DNA of 64,000 nucleotides from Winogradskyella helgolandensis (GTDB lineage Bacteria; Bacteroidota; Bacteroidia; Flavobacteriales; Flavobacteriaceae), in NCBI RefSeq assembly GCF_013404085.1, contig NZ_JABFHO010000001.1, positions 744,001 to 808,000 on the forward strand, read 5' to 3'. The notes under the pieces were generated by a model. That model searched no databases, was not told where the DNA came from, and was given only the letters and a program-made list of their open reading frames with translations. Each line of letters begins with the position of its first letter. The stretch's first letter is position 1. Positions 1 to 7,220 of this stretch are shown here, piece after piece. Made by a program: the position numbers and the translations under genes.

Positions 1-79
1 TTGGTGCGCCTAAATGATTATCTGATGCAAAATAGATTTTTTTTCCGTCGGCAATATGTATGTGGTTCGGTTTACTCAT
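1..79 (-). CDS. UDP-2,3-diacylglucosamine diphosphatase-like metallophosphoesterase (partial, 5' end only)
   Basis: Only the first 26 codons lie in the window; the gene runs off the left edge. The peptide begins MSKPNHIHIADGKK and continues into IYFASDNHLGAP. The D-x-H pair in SDNHLG is the first metal-binding motif of calcineurin-type phosphoesterases, and the wording closely resembles the LpxH-type lipid A enzymes annotated in Bacteroidota (hydrolysis of UDP-2,3-diacylglucosamine at the inner membrane). The ATG overlaps the queD stop by 8 nt, so the two genes are translationally coupled. The family call is from recall of such sequences and rests on a short peptide. Confidence 0.7.
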   Translation of the reverse strand, partial: MSKPNHIHIADGKKIYFASDNHLGAP

Positions 80-524
80 TATCACTAGCGTACCATTCAG
101 CAAAAGAAGAGGTGGTTTCTGAAAGCCTTAAAGAATGTAATTTTATAGTTTCTGGTAAACGCTGTTTTATTTTTTCCGCAAAATCAATCACCATCATTTC
201 ACTTGTTGGCTGATAATCTACAAGCAACACATTATGCTCTCTAGCTTCTAGTTCCTTGGCCAATTCTACGTGTGGTGTGTTTTTATTAAAAACCGTAGCA
301 TGGTCAAAAACATCTACAATTTCTTCCTTTACTATTTTCTTTAAGTCACCAAAATCGATGACCATTCCAAATTTTACATTAGTGGCATCTGCTATTGGTG
401 TTCCTATTACGGTAACAAAAAGGTGGTAACTATGACCATGCACGTTTTTACACTTACCGTCGTAACCGTATAGGGCGTGACCTGTTTCAAAAGAAAACTG
501 TTTTGTTATGCGAATTTTACTCAT
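72..524 (-). CDS. queD: 6-carboxytetrahydropterin synthase (QueD/PTPS family)
   Basis: This 150-residue protein matches the PTPS fold family that converts dihydroneopterin triphosphate to 6-carboxy-5,6,7,8-tetrahydropterin in queuosine synthesis (cytoplasm). Visible features are FETGHALYGYDGKCKNVHGH, giving zinc ligands H16, H29 and H31 and the catalytic C25, then the D74-H75 pair and a PTSEM segment near residue 107 where the family normally has PT-x-E-N. Length fits QueD. It is followed after an 8-nt overlap by an LpxH-like gene, and a -7 box lies 20 nt upstream. Other QueD paralogues (sepiapterin or folate type) cannot be fully excluded without the other que genes. Confidence 0.9.
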   Translation of the reverse strand: MSKIRITKQFSFETGHALYGYDGKCKNVHGHSYHLFVTVIGTPIADATNVKFGMVIDFGDLKKIVKEEIVDVFDHATVFNKNTPHVELAKELEAREHNVLLVDYQPTSEMMVIDFAEKIKQRLPETIKLHSLRLSETTSSFAEWYASDNE

Positions 525-543
525 GCTATTCTAAATTATAGTG

Positions 544-551
544 CAAAGATA
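544..551 (-). promoter_or_regulatory. -7 promoter element for queD (TATCTTTG)
   Basis: Read on the minus strand this is a perfect match to the Bacteroidota -7 consensus TAnnTTTG, 20 nt before the queD ATG. No TTG is present at the expected spacing, so only the -7 half is supported. Confidence 0.5.
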
Positions 552-582
552 TTATAAATGTAAAAGGAATAGCTTTTTAGAT

Positions 583-590
583 TACATTTG
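583..590 (+). promoter_or_regulatory. -7 promoter element for the 2OG oxygenase gene (TACATTTG)
   Basis: Perfect TAnnTTTG match about 60 nt before the chosen GTG start. It is divergent from the queD promoter, so this intergenic stretch serves both directions. A matching -33 TTG is not obvious. Confidence 0.5.
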
Positions 591-649
591 CGCACTTTTT
601 TTAAATTCTTAAAAGATAATGAAAGGATTAAATTTCTTTAAAAGTTACG

Positions 650-1279
650 GTGAGTAGCCTTTTCGAAGCTATTCCGTTTGTTGAAAACTCGCTTTACGAG
701 CGTGTTATTTCAGACATTTCATCGCAAAAATATAGTATTGTTGATGATTTTTTTTCAGAAGATGAAGTTATTGCTTTACGGCACTCCTTGCTTTTAAAGT
801 ACGAGGAAGATACCTTTAAAAAATCGGCAATTGGAAATAAAACCAATGAGCTCGTTAAAAAAGCGGTACGTGGTGATATTATTCTTTGGATAGATGAAAA
901 CGTCATCAATTTTGCCGAACAATTATTCTTCAATAGAATTAATGATTTAAAAGATTACCTCAATCGCACCTGTTTTCTTGGAATTAATCAGAAGGAATTC
1001 CACTATGCCATTTATCCTAAGGACACCTATTACAAACGACATTTAGATACATTTCAGAATGATGACAGACGTAAATTATCGTTTGTGTGTTATTTAAATA
1101 GTGAAGACTGGCAACCCGAAAACGGAGGTGAATTAGTGCTTTATTTAGACGATGAAGACAAGGTTATTTATCCATTTCCTGGTAAAGTCGTTATTTTTGA
1201 AAGCCAAGAATTAGAGCATGAAGTAAAACCAGTAAATACACAGCGATTGAGTATTACAGGCTGGTTAAAAACGCGGTAA
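650..1279 (+). CDS. 2-oxoglutarate/Fe(II)-dependent oxygenase, prolyl 4-hydroxylase type
   Basis: The 209-residue product carries the facial triad of 2OG-Fe(II) dioxygenases: H131-x-D133 in YKRHLDTF and H190 in ELEHEVKP, with R199 (QRLSITGW) placed to bind 2-oxoglutarate. The C-terminal half is a typical double-stranded beta-helix of the SM-20/EGLN-like bacterial group, which hydroxylates protein or peptide proline or related substrates; the target here is unknown. The only start that fits is GTG at 650: an in-frame TAA lies at 629-631 and no ATG lies between. A 12-codon reading frame (619-657) overlaps this GTG. The gene stands alone and is convergent with the small membrane genes to its right. 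Confidence 0.85.
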   Translation: MSSLFEAIPFVENSLYERVISDISSQKYSIVDDFFSEDEVIALRHSLLLKYEEDTFKKSAIGNKTNELVKKAVRGDIILWIDENVINFAEQLFFNRINDLKDYLNRTCFLGINQKEFHYAIYPKDTYYKRHLDTFQNDDRRKLSFVCYLNSEDWQPENGGELVLYLDDEDKVIYPFPGKVVIFESQELEHEVKPVNTQRLSITGWLKTR

Positions 1280-1286
1280 ACCTATA

Positions 1287-1385
1287 TTAACGTCTTTTAT
1301 ATTTGTTGTAGAAAAATATAATTATAAGTACTAATCCTAATATAAGGAATAAGCCGTTTCCGCCTAAGAAGCCAAGAATATCCAT
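1287..1385 (-). CDS. Tiny single-span membrane protein (32 aa)
   Basis: A 32-residue frame begins with MDILGFLGGNG, has one strongly hydrophobic span (LFLILGLVLIIIFF) and ends with a basic tail, YNKYKRR. That is a typical small inner-membrane protein with the tail in the cytoplasm. Its ATG lies one base after the stop of the preceding 58-aa membrane protein, which argues for translational coupling and a real gene. The same frame can be read further upstream to an ATG at 1508, but that extension would overlap the 58-aa gene completely, so the short start is preferred. Function unknown. Confidence 0.55.
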   Translation of the reverse strand: MDILGFLGGNGLFLILGLVLIIIFFYNKYKRR

Positions 1386-1386
1386 A

Positions 1387-1563
1387 CTATTCGTCTTTAT
1401 ATCTGTTTTTATTATATCTATAAATTGCAAAAGCAATAAGAACCAAAACCACAAAAGGTAAGAGTGTGCCAATAAAAATGCCGATGCTATAACTGCTATC
1501 TGGAGCATTCTTTATTTTTTCGTCTATATCAACGTTTTGCAATACTGTTATTAATAAGCTCAT
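1387..1563 (-). CDS. Small single-span membrane protein (58 aa)
   Basis: This 58-residue frame begins MSLLITVLQNVDIDEKIKN, has a hydrophobic span (IGIFIGTLLPFVVLVLIAFA, about residues 27-46) and a charged tail YRYNKNRYKDE. It starts 27 nt after the MATE exporter stop on the same strand and is followed one base later by a second tiny membrane protein, giving the order GNAT, MATE, 58 aa, 32 aa. No family is recognised. The position suggests accessory subunits or modulators of the exporter, but that is inference. The tight spacing and clean membrane topology support expression. Confidence 0.6.
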   Translation of the reverse strand: MSLLITVLQNVDIDEKIKNAPDSSYSIGIFIGTLLPFVVLVLIAFAIYRYNKNRYKDE

Positions 1564-1590
1564 TATAGAAGTAAATTGTATTGATCAAAT

Positions 1591-2925
1591 TTAAGCGTTT
1601 TGTGCTAGCGAAATAAATGTTTTTCTAAATTTTATAATTAATGGTAAGCCTCTAGCAATCATCCACAATGTAAAGGCGATAAAAATGCCATAGAGTTTAT
1701 AATCTAGGCTATCTACCCAAAATATAACTGGAACAAAAATTACGAGCGTAGAGAATAACAAAACGTTTCTAAGATACTTCATCTTACCAAGTCCTTTAAA
1801 AACACCATCAAAAATAAATGCTAATGCACATAAGGGTTGCATAGCTAAAACAATCCAAAACACGTTGTAGAATTCAGTAAGTACTGCTTCGTCATTGCTA
1901 AAAAGGTTTCCGATAGGATAGTAAAAAACAGCTCCAATTGCTCCAATAAAAAGTCCAACAACAATGCCATATTTAATCAGTTTATTACTTAATTCTAAAA
2001 GGTTTTTATAGTCTTTTGCACCTAACAATTTTCCCGATAAAATATTACCAGCACTGGCATAACCATCAATAAGAAAAGCACCCAAAAACCAAAGATTAAT
2101 CGCAATAGTATAAGCAGCAATATAATTTTCGCCATATTTTGTAGCAAAGCTAGTTCCGAAATACAAGGCAATATTCAGAGCTATGGTTCTAATGAATAAA
2201 TTCAAAATCATTAAAGTGAATCGTTTCATTTCGGGATTAAAAGGCAATTTTGCAATTAACGGAATGCCTGTTTTTTTTAATAAATAATAAGCAGAAAGTA
2301 AAGCCATAATTAGTTGCGCAATAACACTTGCATAAGCTGCACCTTTAATGTGCATGGGAGGTATAACACCTTCAATTCCATATACAAGTATAACATCTAG
2401 TACAATATTTGCTAACGCACCAGAAATAGCAATTAGCATAGGAAAATAGGTGTTCTGAAGTCCTCTAAAGGTTCCAAAAACAGCTATGGTAAACAAGGTA
2501 AAAGGAAATCCAAAAACCCGAATTTGATAATAGTCTACACTATAATTTAGAATGTCGCCCGAGGCATTGTAAAGTTTAAAAATAGGCGAAGCTAAGGGAT
2601 AGGTAATAGTTATAATTACAAGACTGAGTGTTGTAATTACAAAAATAGCTTGGGCTGGTAAATTCTTCACTGCTTCTACATTTCCAGCACCTAAGTACTG
2701 TGAAATAATAGACGAAATAGCACTTCGGGTTTGACCTAACACCCAAATTAGCATCGATAAAAATGTCGTTACAATACCAACTGCTGCCAACGATGTTGTG
2801 GCGTTCTGTTCCATATTACCAATGATTGCCGCATCGGTTAAAGATAAAATAGGCTCAGACACTCCTGCAATTAAAGCAGGAATCGCCAATTTATTAATTT
2901 GTTTTAAAGTTATAGCTGTGCTCAC
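1591..2925 (-). CDS. MATE-family multidrug/sodium antiporter
   Basis: The product has about 12 hydrophobic spans and typical MATE sequence, opening with KQINKLAIPALIAGVSEP and continuing with LSLTDAAIIGNM, as in DinF/NorM-type exporters that expel cationic compounds using Na+ or H+ gradients across the inner membrane. Length (444-450 residues) is normal. Two starts are possible: an ATG at 2943 that overlaps the upstream GNAT gene by 22 nt, or a GTG at 2925 that makes a 4-nt GTGA overlap with the GNAT stop. I chose the latter because it gives the compact overlap usual in operons and a more typical N-terminus. Substrate unknown. Confidence 0.88.
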   Translation of the reverse strand: MSTAITLKQINKLAIPALIAGVSEPILSLTDAAIIGNMEQNATTSLAAVGIVTTFLSMLIWVLGQTRSAISSIISQYLGAGNVEAVKNLPAQAIFVITTLSLVIITITYPLASPIFKLYNASGDILNYSVDYYQIRVFGFPFTLFTIAVFGTFRGLQNTYFPMLIAISGALANIVLDVILVYGIEGVIPPMHIKGAAYASVIAQLIMALLSAYYLLKKTGIPLIAKLPFNPEMKRFTLMILNLFIRTIALNIALYFGTSFATKYGENYIAAYTIAINLWFLGAFLIDGYASAGNILSGKLLGAKDYKNLLELSNKLIKYGIVVGLFIGAIGAVFYYPIGNLFSNDEAVLTEFYNVFWIVLAMQPLCALAFIFDGVFKGLGKMKYLRNVLLFSTLVIFVPVIFWVDSLDYKLYGIFIAFTLWMIARGLPLIIKFRKTFISLAQNA

Positions 2926-3422
2926 AATACCAATTCGTAACAATGAAAAGGAAATTCACTTTGCTTTGGAAAGTAAATATCTCCTAATCGTTTATAACCG
3001 CGAAGTTCGTAAAACTTTTGGTTTCTTTTGTTCTCTGAAAAGGTATCCAATCGAATAGAGCTATAATTGTTATCAATAGCAAATTGCTCTGCAAACGACA
3101 TCAGTTGCTGCGCATAACCTTTCCCTTGTAATTTTGGGTGAATTGCTAAACGATGAATGTAAATATTGTTTTCATTTTCTGTTAACCACTTAACCGGTTT
3201 ATATTCTGAATCCATAAGTGTAGAAATCACAATGCAACCTTTAATAGCGTTATCTAACTCTAAAACATAAAGTTCAATACGCTTTATATCATTTTGAAAA
3301 GCAGATTTATTTGGATAATCGTCATTCCATTGAAAAACACCATTAGAAATCATAAATTTAGCACAAGCTTTTGTGACTTTTAAAATTGATTGAATATCTT
3401 TTTCTTCTGCTAAACGAATCAT
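2922..3422 (-). CDS. GNAT-family N-acetyltransferase
   Basis: A 166-residue protein with the acetyl-CoA binding motif A of the GNAT fold, HRLAIHPKLQGKGYAQQLM (the Q-x-x-G-x-G/A pattern), then SIRLDTFSENKRNQKFYELRGY, the usual C-terminal strand-helix with the F-Y-E-x-x-G-F/Y signature. It transfers an acyl group to an amine; the substrate cannot be read from the sequence. It is the first gene of an apparent operon with the MATE exporter, so a role in modifying or resisting a small molecule is possible. Confidence 0.85.
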   Translation of the reverse strand: MIRLAEEKDIQSILKVTKACAKFMISNGVFQWNDDYPNKSAFQNDIKRIELYVLELDNAIKGCIVISTLMDSEYKPVKWLTENENNIYIHRLAIHPKLQGKGYAQQLMSFAEQFAIDNNYSSIRLDTFSENKRNQKFYELRGYKRLGDIYFPKQSEFPFHCYELVL

Positions 3423-3459
3423 TATATTGTTTACTTTTACTTTTTTAAAAAAATAATTT

Positions 3460-3533
3460 GGGGATGTAGCTCAGTTGGCTAGAGTGCTTGACTGGCAGTC
3501 AAGAGGTCGTCGGTTCGAGCCCGATCTTCTCCA
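3460..3533 (+). tRNA. tRNA-Ala (anticodon GGC)
   Basis: A 74-nt cloverleaf: acceptor GGGGATG pairs with CTTCTCC, the anticodon stem CTTGA/TCAAG closes a CTGGCAG loop with anticodon GGC, and the T arm is GTCGG-TTCGAGC-CCGAT with discriminator A. The G3-T70 wobble pair (G3:U70) is the classic alanine identity element and supports the call. Position 6-67 is a U-U mismatch. CCA is not encoded. A terminator hairpin follows directly. Confidence 0.95.
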
Positions 3534-3535
3534 CG

Positions 3536-3562
3536 AAAAGCGTGTTTCGACACGCTTTTTTT
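3536..3562 (+). terminator. Intrinsic terminator after tRNA-Ala
   Basis: Inverted repeat AAAAGCGTG / CACGCTTTT around a TTTCGA loop, followed by a T run. It lies between the tRNA and the convergent hydrolase gene and could serve both strands, though the minus-strand T run is short. Confidence 0.8.
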
Positions 3563-4400
3563 ATTTTATAAACTCAACAGCACTTTCAACCACAAACTTT
3601 AATGCTTCTGAAAGCTCATTTTTAGGCCAAGGATGCTTAGTATTAAATACGTGGTCTGCATCTTCAACAATCTTAAATTCACTATTAGGATTCCATTTAT
3701 GTAACGCTTCAGCTTCGCTAATATTCACAGAAGTATCTTTAGAACCATGAATAATTAAATGTGGAATGGTTAATCGTTTTTCAGCCGATTCAATATGAAG
3801 TCGATTTTCATTGTCTTTAAAATTTTCGTAAAACTGATAGTAATGTGGCATTTGCTGTTTCGTTCTACCGTTTACAACATACTTAACTCCATCTTTTTTC
3901 CAATTTTTAATTTCATCTTCTGTACCGAATCGATTCCCAAAATCACTGACACTTGCTAAGGTAATTAGTTTTGTAATCCGTGTGTCTTCAGAAGCCTTAA
4001 GAATAGTTATGCCACCACCTCGACTGTGACCAATTAAACATATCTTGTTGCTGTTTATATTAGAATTTGATTTAAAATATTTTTGAGCCCAACTAATAAC
4101 AGCATCTAAATCATCTAATTCTTTAGTGTAGTTATTATTTCCAAAAGCTTCTAAATCTGGAAAATCAATAGGGTTTTCCATGGTGCCACCATTGAGAGAA
4201 AAGTTGAATTTTATAACACAAAATCCAGCCTCAGCAATATGCTCTGCCATTACATTCCAAGCTCCCCAATCTTTATAACCTTTATAGCCATGACAAAATA
4301 TAACGATGGGCTGATTGGTTTTCGATTCATGATAAAACGCATCAATTAAAATCGGTTTTTTTCCGTCTCTTTTTAAAATTATGTCTTTATCAATAGTCAT
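3561..4400 (-). CDS. Alpha/beta hydrolase (dienelactone hydrolase/S9-like)
   Basis: A 279-residue alpha/beta hydrolase with the oxyanion-hole region FCHGYKGYKDWG, nucleophile elbow GHSRGG (S126), acid D222 in HGSKDTSVN and H250 in EDADHVFNTKHPW, a complete Ser-Asp-His triad. No signal peptide is seen, so it should act in the cytoplasm on an ester or similar bond; the substrate is unknown. The start codon overlaps the last bases of the upstream nuclease gene (TAATG), so both are probably co-transcribed. Confidence 0.88.
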   Translation of the reverse strand: MTIDKDIILKRDGKKPILIDAFYHESKTNQPIVIFCHGYKGYKDWGAWNVMAEHIAEAGFCVIKFNFSLNGGTMENPIDFPDLEAFGNNNYTKELDDLDAVISWAQKYFKSNSNINSNKICLIGHSRGGGITILKASEDTRITKLITLASVSDFGNRFGTEDEIKNWKKDGVKYVVNGRTKQQMPHYYQFYENFKDNENRLHIESAEKRLTIPHLIIHGSKDTSVNISEAEALHKWNPNSEFKIVEDADHVFNTKHPWPKNELSEALKFVVESAVEFIK

Positions 4401-7159
4401 TAGTCGAGTTCTTTTTCAGTAAAATTAAGCTTTGGGTTACAGATTTCTGAAATCAGTTTTTTGAGTTCTATTTCAAAATCATCTAAGGTCTCATTCGTAA
4501 TTAATTGGTCTTTTGTTCTAGCATGAGACGACGATTTTTTTCCAAATTTCAATAAGCCTTCACTTAAGTTTTTGAATGAAATAATTCCAGCTTCAATTGG
4601 TAATTCTATTAAGTTTTGTTGTCTCATCATATAGGCATAACACAAAATCTGAAACGATTTACTGTACTTATCATAATCTGTAGTTAGGTCTTCCCAATTA
4701 ACAATTTCAACTTTATTTTGTTCCACCTTACCAGATTTATAATCGATAACTCTAGTCATGCCATTAAAGCTATCAATTCTGTCTACTTTTCCTTTTAACT
4801 TAATTGGAAAATCTAAGCCCTCTATTTTAATATCAATGGATTCATCCGCTTCAATAGAAAGGATTTTAATTTCGTTTCCTTGTTTAAGACTCTCTAGTTC
4901 TAAGTTTAAGAAATTTGAAATGTAGCGTTGCGCAATTTCAAAAATGATAAGATTTTTACCCTGAGAGAAGCCACCTTTGTTGTAAAGTTCTTCAAAATGC
5001 TTTGTTACCATGCCTTTTATTTGACTTTTAAAGCCTTTTATATGCTCAACAGTTAAAATTGAGCCTTCTAATGGCTTGTAAAAATCTTCTAAAGAGTTAT
5101 GAATTACAGAGCCTAAAGTATTCGCTGCAATGTTCTCTTCGACATCTTCAAATTCTTTAATTCCTAAAATTTTATCGTAATAAAAATCTATAGGGTTTCT
5201 AATATAATTGGTCAATGACGACGGAGAATAGCCTTTACCAGACAAGACCTTTATTTGATCAACGACTGAAGGTGTTTTAATAATTTCAGTTAATTTTTGT
5301 TCTATAATCGGAACATCTGGAGATACAATACTTGTTTTTATATCATGAATACCTTCAATCTCCATTTGTGTTAAAAAGCGACTCTTTTCACCACCTTTTA
5401 AGGCATCAATTTCTGTGTTGTATAAAATGTATACGTTTTTAGCACGTTGTAAAAGTCTGTAAAAATGATAAGTGTAAACAGCATCCTTTTCTTTAAAGGT
5501 TGGTAACTTATTTTCAATTTTTACATCGAACGGAATAAAAGAATTATTGGTTTTTCCCGAAGGCAAAATACCTTCATTTACAGAACTTATAATCACTGTT
5601 TCAAAATCCAGAACTCGCGATTCTAACATGCCCATTATTTGAAGACCTTCTAAAGGTTCTCCCTTAAAATCTAAGGTTTCAGAACTTAATAATTCTTTGT
5701 AGATGGACTGTAAAGCGACTATCGAACGAAGGTATTTGTAGGTGATATTTAATTCTGATAATTGATTAAATAAAGTATTAAAACGATACAAGTATTCTAA
5801 TTCTAAACTGTGATTTTGCTTGTTGTCCTCAAAATTTGCTTTCATTCTTAAAATCAGCTCAGAACAATTATTTAGTGCCATTTCTGGGTTATCATCCCAA
5901 GATTTAAAAAGTAATGCTATCAGTTCTTTATGGGACTTAGTGAGTTGTTTAAGTTCATCTACACTAACATAAACGGTATTGTTTTTTTGAATATGAACTA
6001 CAATGTCGTTTGATACATTGGCATCTTCAGTTTCAAACAAAGGATAAATGGATGGATGAGACAATAAACCTATAACATCCTTATAATAAAATTGCTTCGG
6101 ATTGTTTTTATGAACATTAAACAGTTGCTCAAAAAATGAAGCCAAAGGCACAAACTGTAATGGCAAACCCATGGTAACATTGAGTTTGGTTATGTTTTTA
6201 GGAATTGAATTTAATACCGGAAGTAATAAATGCTCTTCTCCTAATACAACAGCAATACTAGATAAATTAGTCTCTTTTTCTGTTAACTCCTCTAAGAGTT
6301 GTCCTATATATTTAGCTTGCCCAACTAATTTAGGAATTCCAATAGCTTGAATATGCTTTGGCTCACTATAATAATCAGTGACCCAATTAAAAGGTTGTGT
6401 TTGAAAGTAATTCCATTGTTTTCTATGCTGCCTTGTAAACCAACCTGCATCATGTACGTTATCATTAATAAATGCTTTATCGATATCCCAATATATGTGA
6501 GCCAAATCGTTTTTTAATAAACCTTGAATAATTTGAGACTCTGCCGTATTTAACGCATTAAAGCCCATAAAGACATGCATCTTCCCTTTACTGCTGTACA
6601 TATAAGACTCTAGGTTTTCTACAGCTTCTCTGTAAATTAATCCTTGATAGCCTTGCTTGGATTGAATTAAGTTATCAGTAAACGCCTTATAGTAATTTTT
6701 AAGCTGTTTCCAGAACTTTAAATGATTTTTAACAAGATCTGTTTGATTAGGATCTAACGACCAATGGTGAAGCTCTTTTATCGCATTTAAGTAATCAAAG
6801 ATGTGTTCTTGAGGTATAAGGTAACGATCAATTTCGTTAAAATCTTGTAATAAGATTTGAGCCCATTTAGAAAACGATTCAAAAGACTCTTGTTCTTCAT
6901 CTGCTGTTAAAGCTTTATACGTTTCATAAAGTCTAAATAGTAAATCTGTATTTGGCAGGTTTTGTAAACCAGATAGTTCTTCTACAAATTCCTCACTACT
7001 GAGAATGTGAGGAGCAAATATAGGTTGGTCTATTAATGTAGAAAGGTGATGCTTAAGAAAAACACCAGCACGTTTACTTGGTAAAATGAAATATAAATCT
7101 TCGAGTTTTAAGCCTTGCTTTTGAAGATCTACGAGTACCGATTTTATAAAACTTATCAT
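4400..7159 (-). CDS. AddB-like PD-(D/E)XK nuclease of a double-strand-break repair complex
   Basis: A 919-residue protein with the layout of AddB/RexB subunits: an N-terminal inactivated helicase-like region (ILPSKRAGVFLKHHL, no usable Walker A) and a C-terminal RecB-type nuclease domain with KGKVDRID and RVIDYKSGKV, the D and D-x-K metal-binding residues. At residues about 655-670 it has NYIRNPIDFYYDKILG, where canonical AddB has a Cys of its iron-sulfur cluster (CPF-x-YF), so the cluster is probably absent. The AddA-like partner lies 2.8 kb upstream on the same strand, split off by ompA and kbl. Together they should resect DNA ends for RecA loading. Confidence 0.82.
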   Translation of the reverse strand: MISFIKSVLVDLQKQGLKLEDLYFILPSKRAGVFLKHHLSTLIDQPIFAPHILSSEEFVEELSGLQNLPNTDLLFRLYETYKALTADEEQESFESFSKWAQILLQDFNEIDRYLIPQEHIFDYLNAIKELHHWSLDPNQTDLVKNHLKFWKQLKNYYKAFTDNLIQSKQGYQGLIYREAVENLESYMYSSKGKMHVFMGFNALNTAESQIIQGLLKNDLAHIYWDIDKAFINDNVHDAGWFTRQHRKQWNYFQTQPFNWVTDYYSEPKHIQAIGIPKLVGQAKYIGQLLEELTEKETNLSSIAVVLGEEHLLLPVLNSIPKNITKLNVTMGLPLQFVPLASFFEQLFNVHKNNPKQFYYKDVIGLLSHPSIYPLFETEDANVSNDIVVHIQKNNTVYVSVDELKQLTKSHKELIALLFKSWDDNPEMALNNCSELILRMKANFEDNKQNHSLELEYLYRFNTLFNQLSELNITYKYLRSIVALQSIYKELLSSETLDFKGEPLEGLQIMGMLESRVLDFETVIISSVNEGILPSGKTNNSFIPFDVKIENKLPTFKEKDAVYTYHFYRLLQRAKNVYILYNTEIDALKGGEKSRFLTQMEIEGIHDIKTSIVSPDVPIIEQKLTEIIKTPSVVDQIKVLSGKGYSPSSLTNYIRNPIDFYYDKILGIKEFEDVEENIAANTLGSVIHNSLEDFYKPLEGSILTVEHIKGFKSQIKGMVTKHFEELYNKGGFSQGKNLIIFEIAQRYISNFLNLELESLKQGNEIKILSIEADESIDIKIEGLDFPIKLKGKVDRIDSFNGMTRVIDYKSGKVEQNKVEIVNWEDLTTDYDKYSKSFQILCYAYMMRQQNLIELPIEAGIISFKNLSEGLLKFGKKSSSHARTKDQLITNETLDDFEIELKKLISEICNPKLNFTEKELD

Positions 7160-7170
7160 TCTATAAAAAT

Positions 7171-7202
7171 AAAAAACGCCCCGAATATCGGGGCGTTTTT
7201 TT
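7171..7202 (-). terminator. Strong intrinsic terminator after ompA
   Basis: Stem AAAAAACGCCCCGA / TCGGGGCGTTTTTT with a 3-nt loop. It lies between the ompA stop and the AddB-like start, so ompA transcription should end here. A/T runs on both sides make it bidirectional. Confidence 0.9.
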
Positions 7203-7220
7203 AATATATTTTAGATGTGA

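Noticed and set aside
1..213. 70-codon plus-strand frame at the left edge
   Set aside because: It lies antisense to queD and the LpxH-like start, both of which have clear family motifs; its own product has none.
1287..1508. A single 73-residue membrane protein
   Set aside because: Its first 41 residues overlap the better-supported 58-aa membrane gene in another frame; only the last 32 residues, from ATG 1385, look real.
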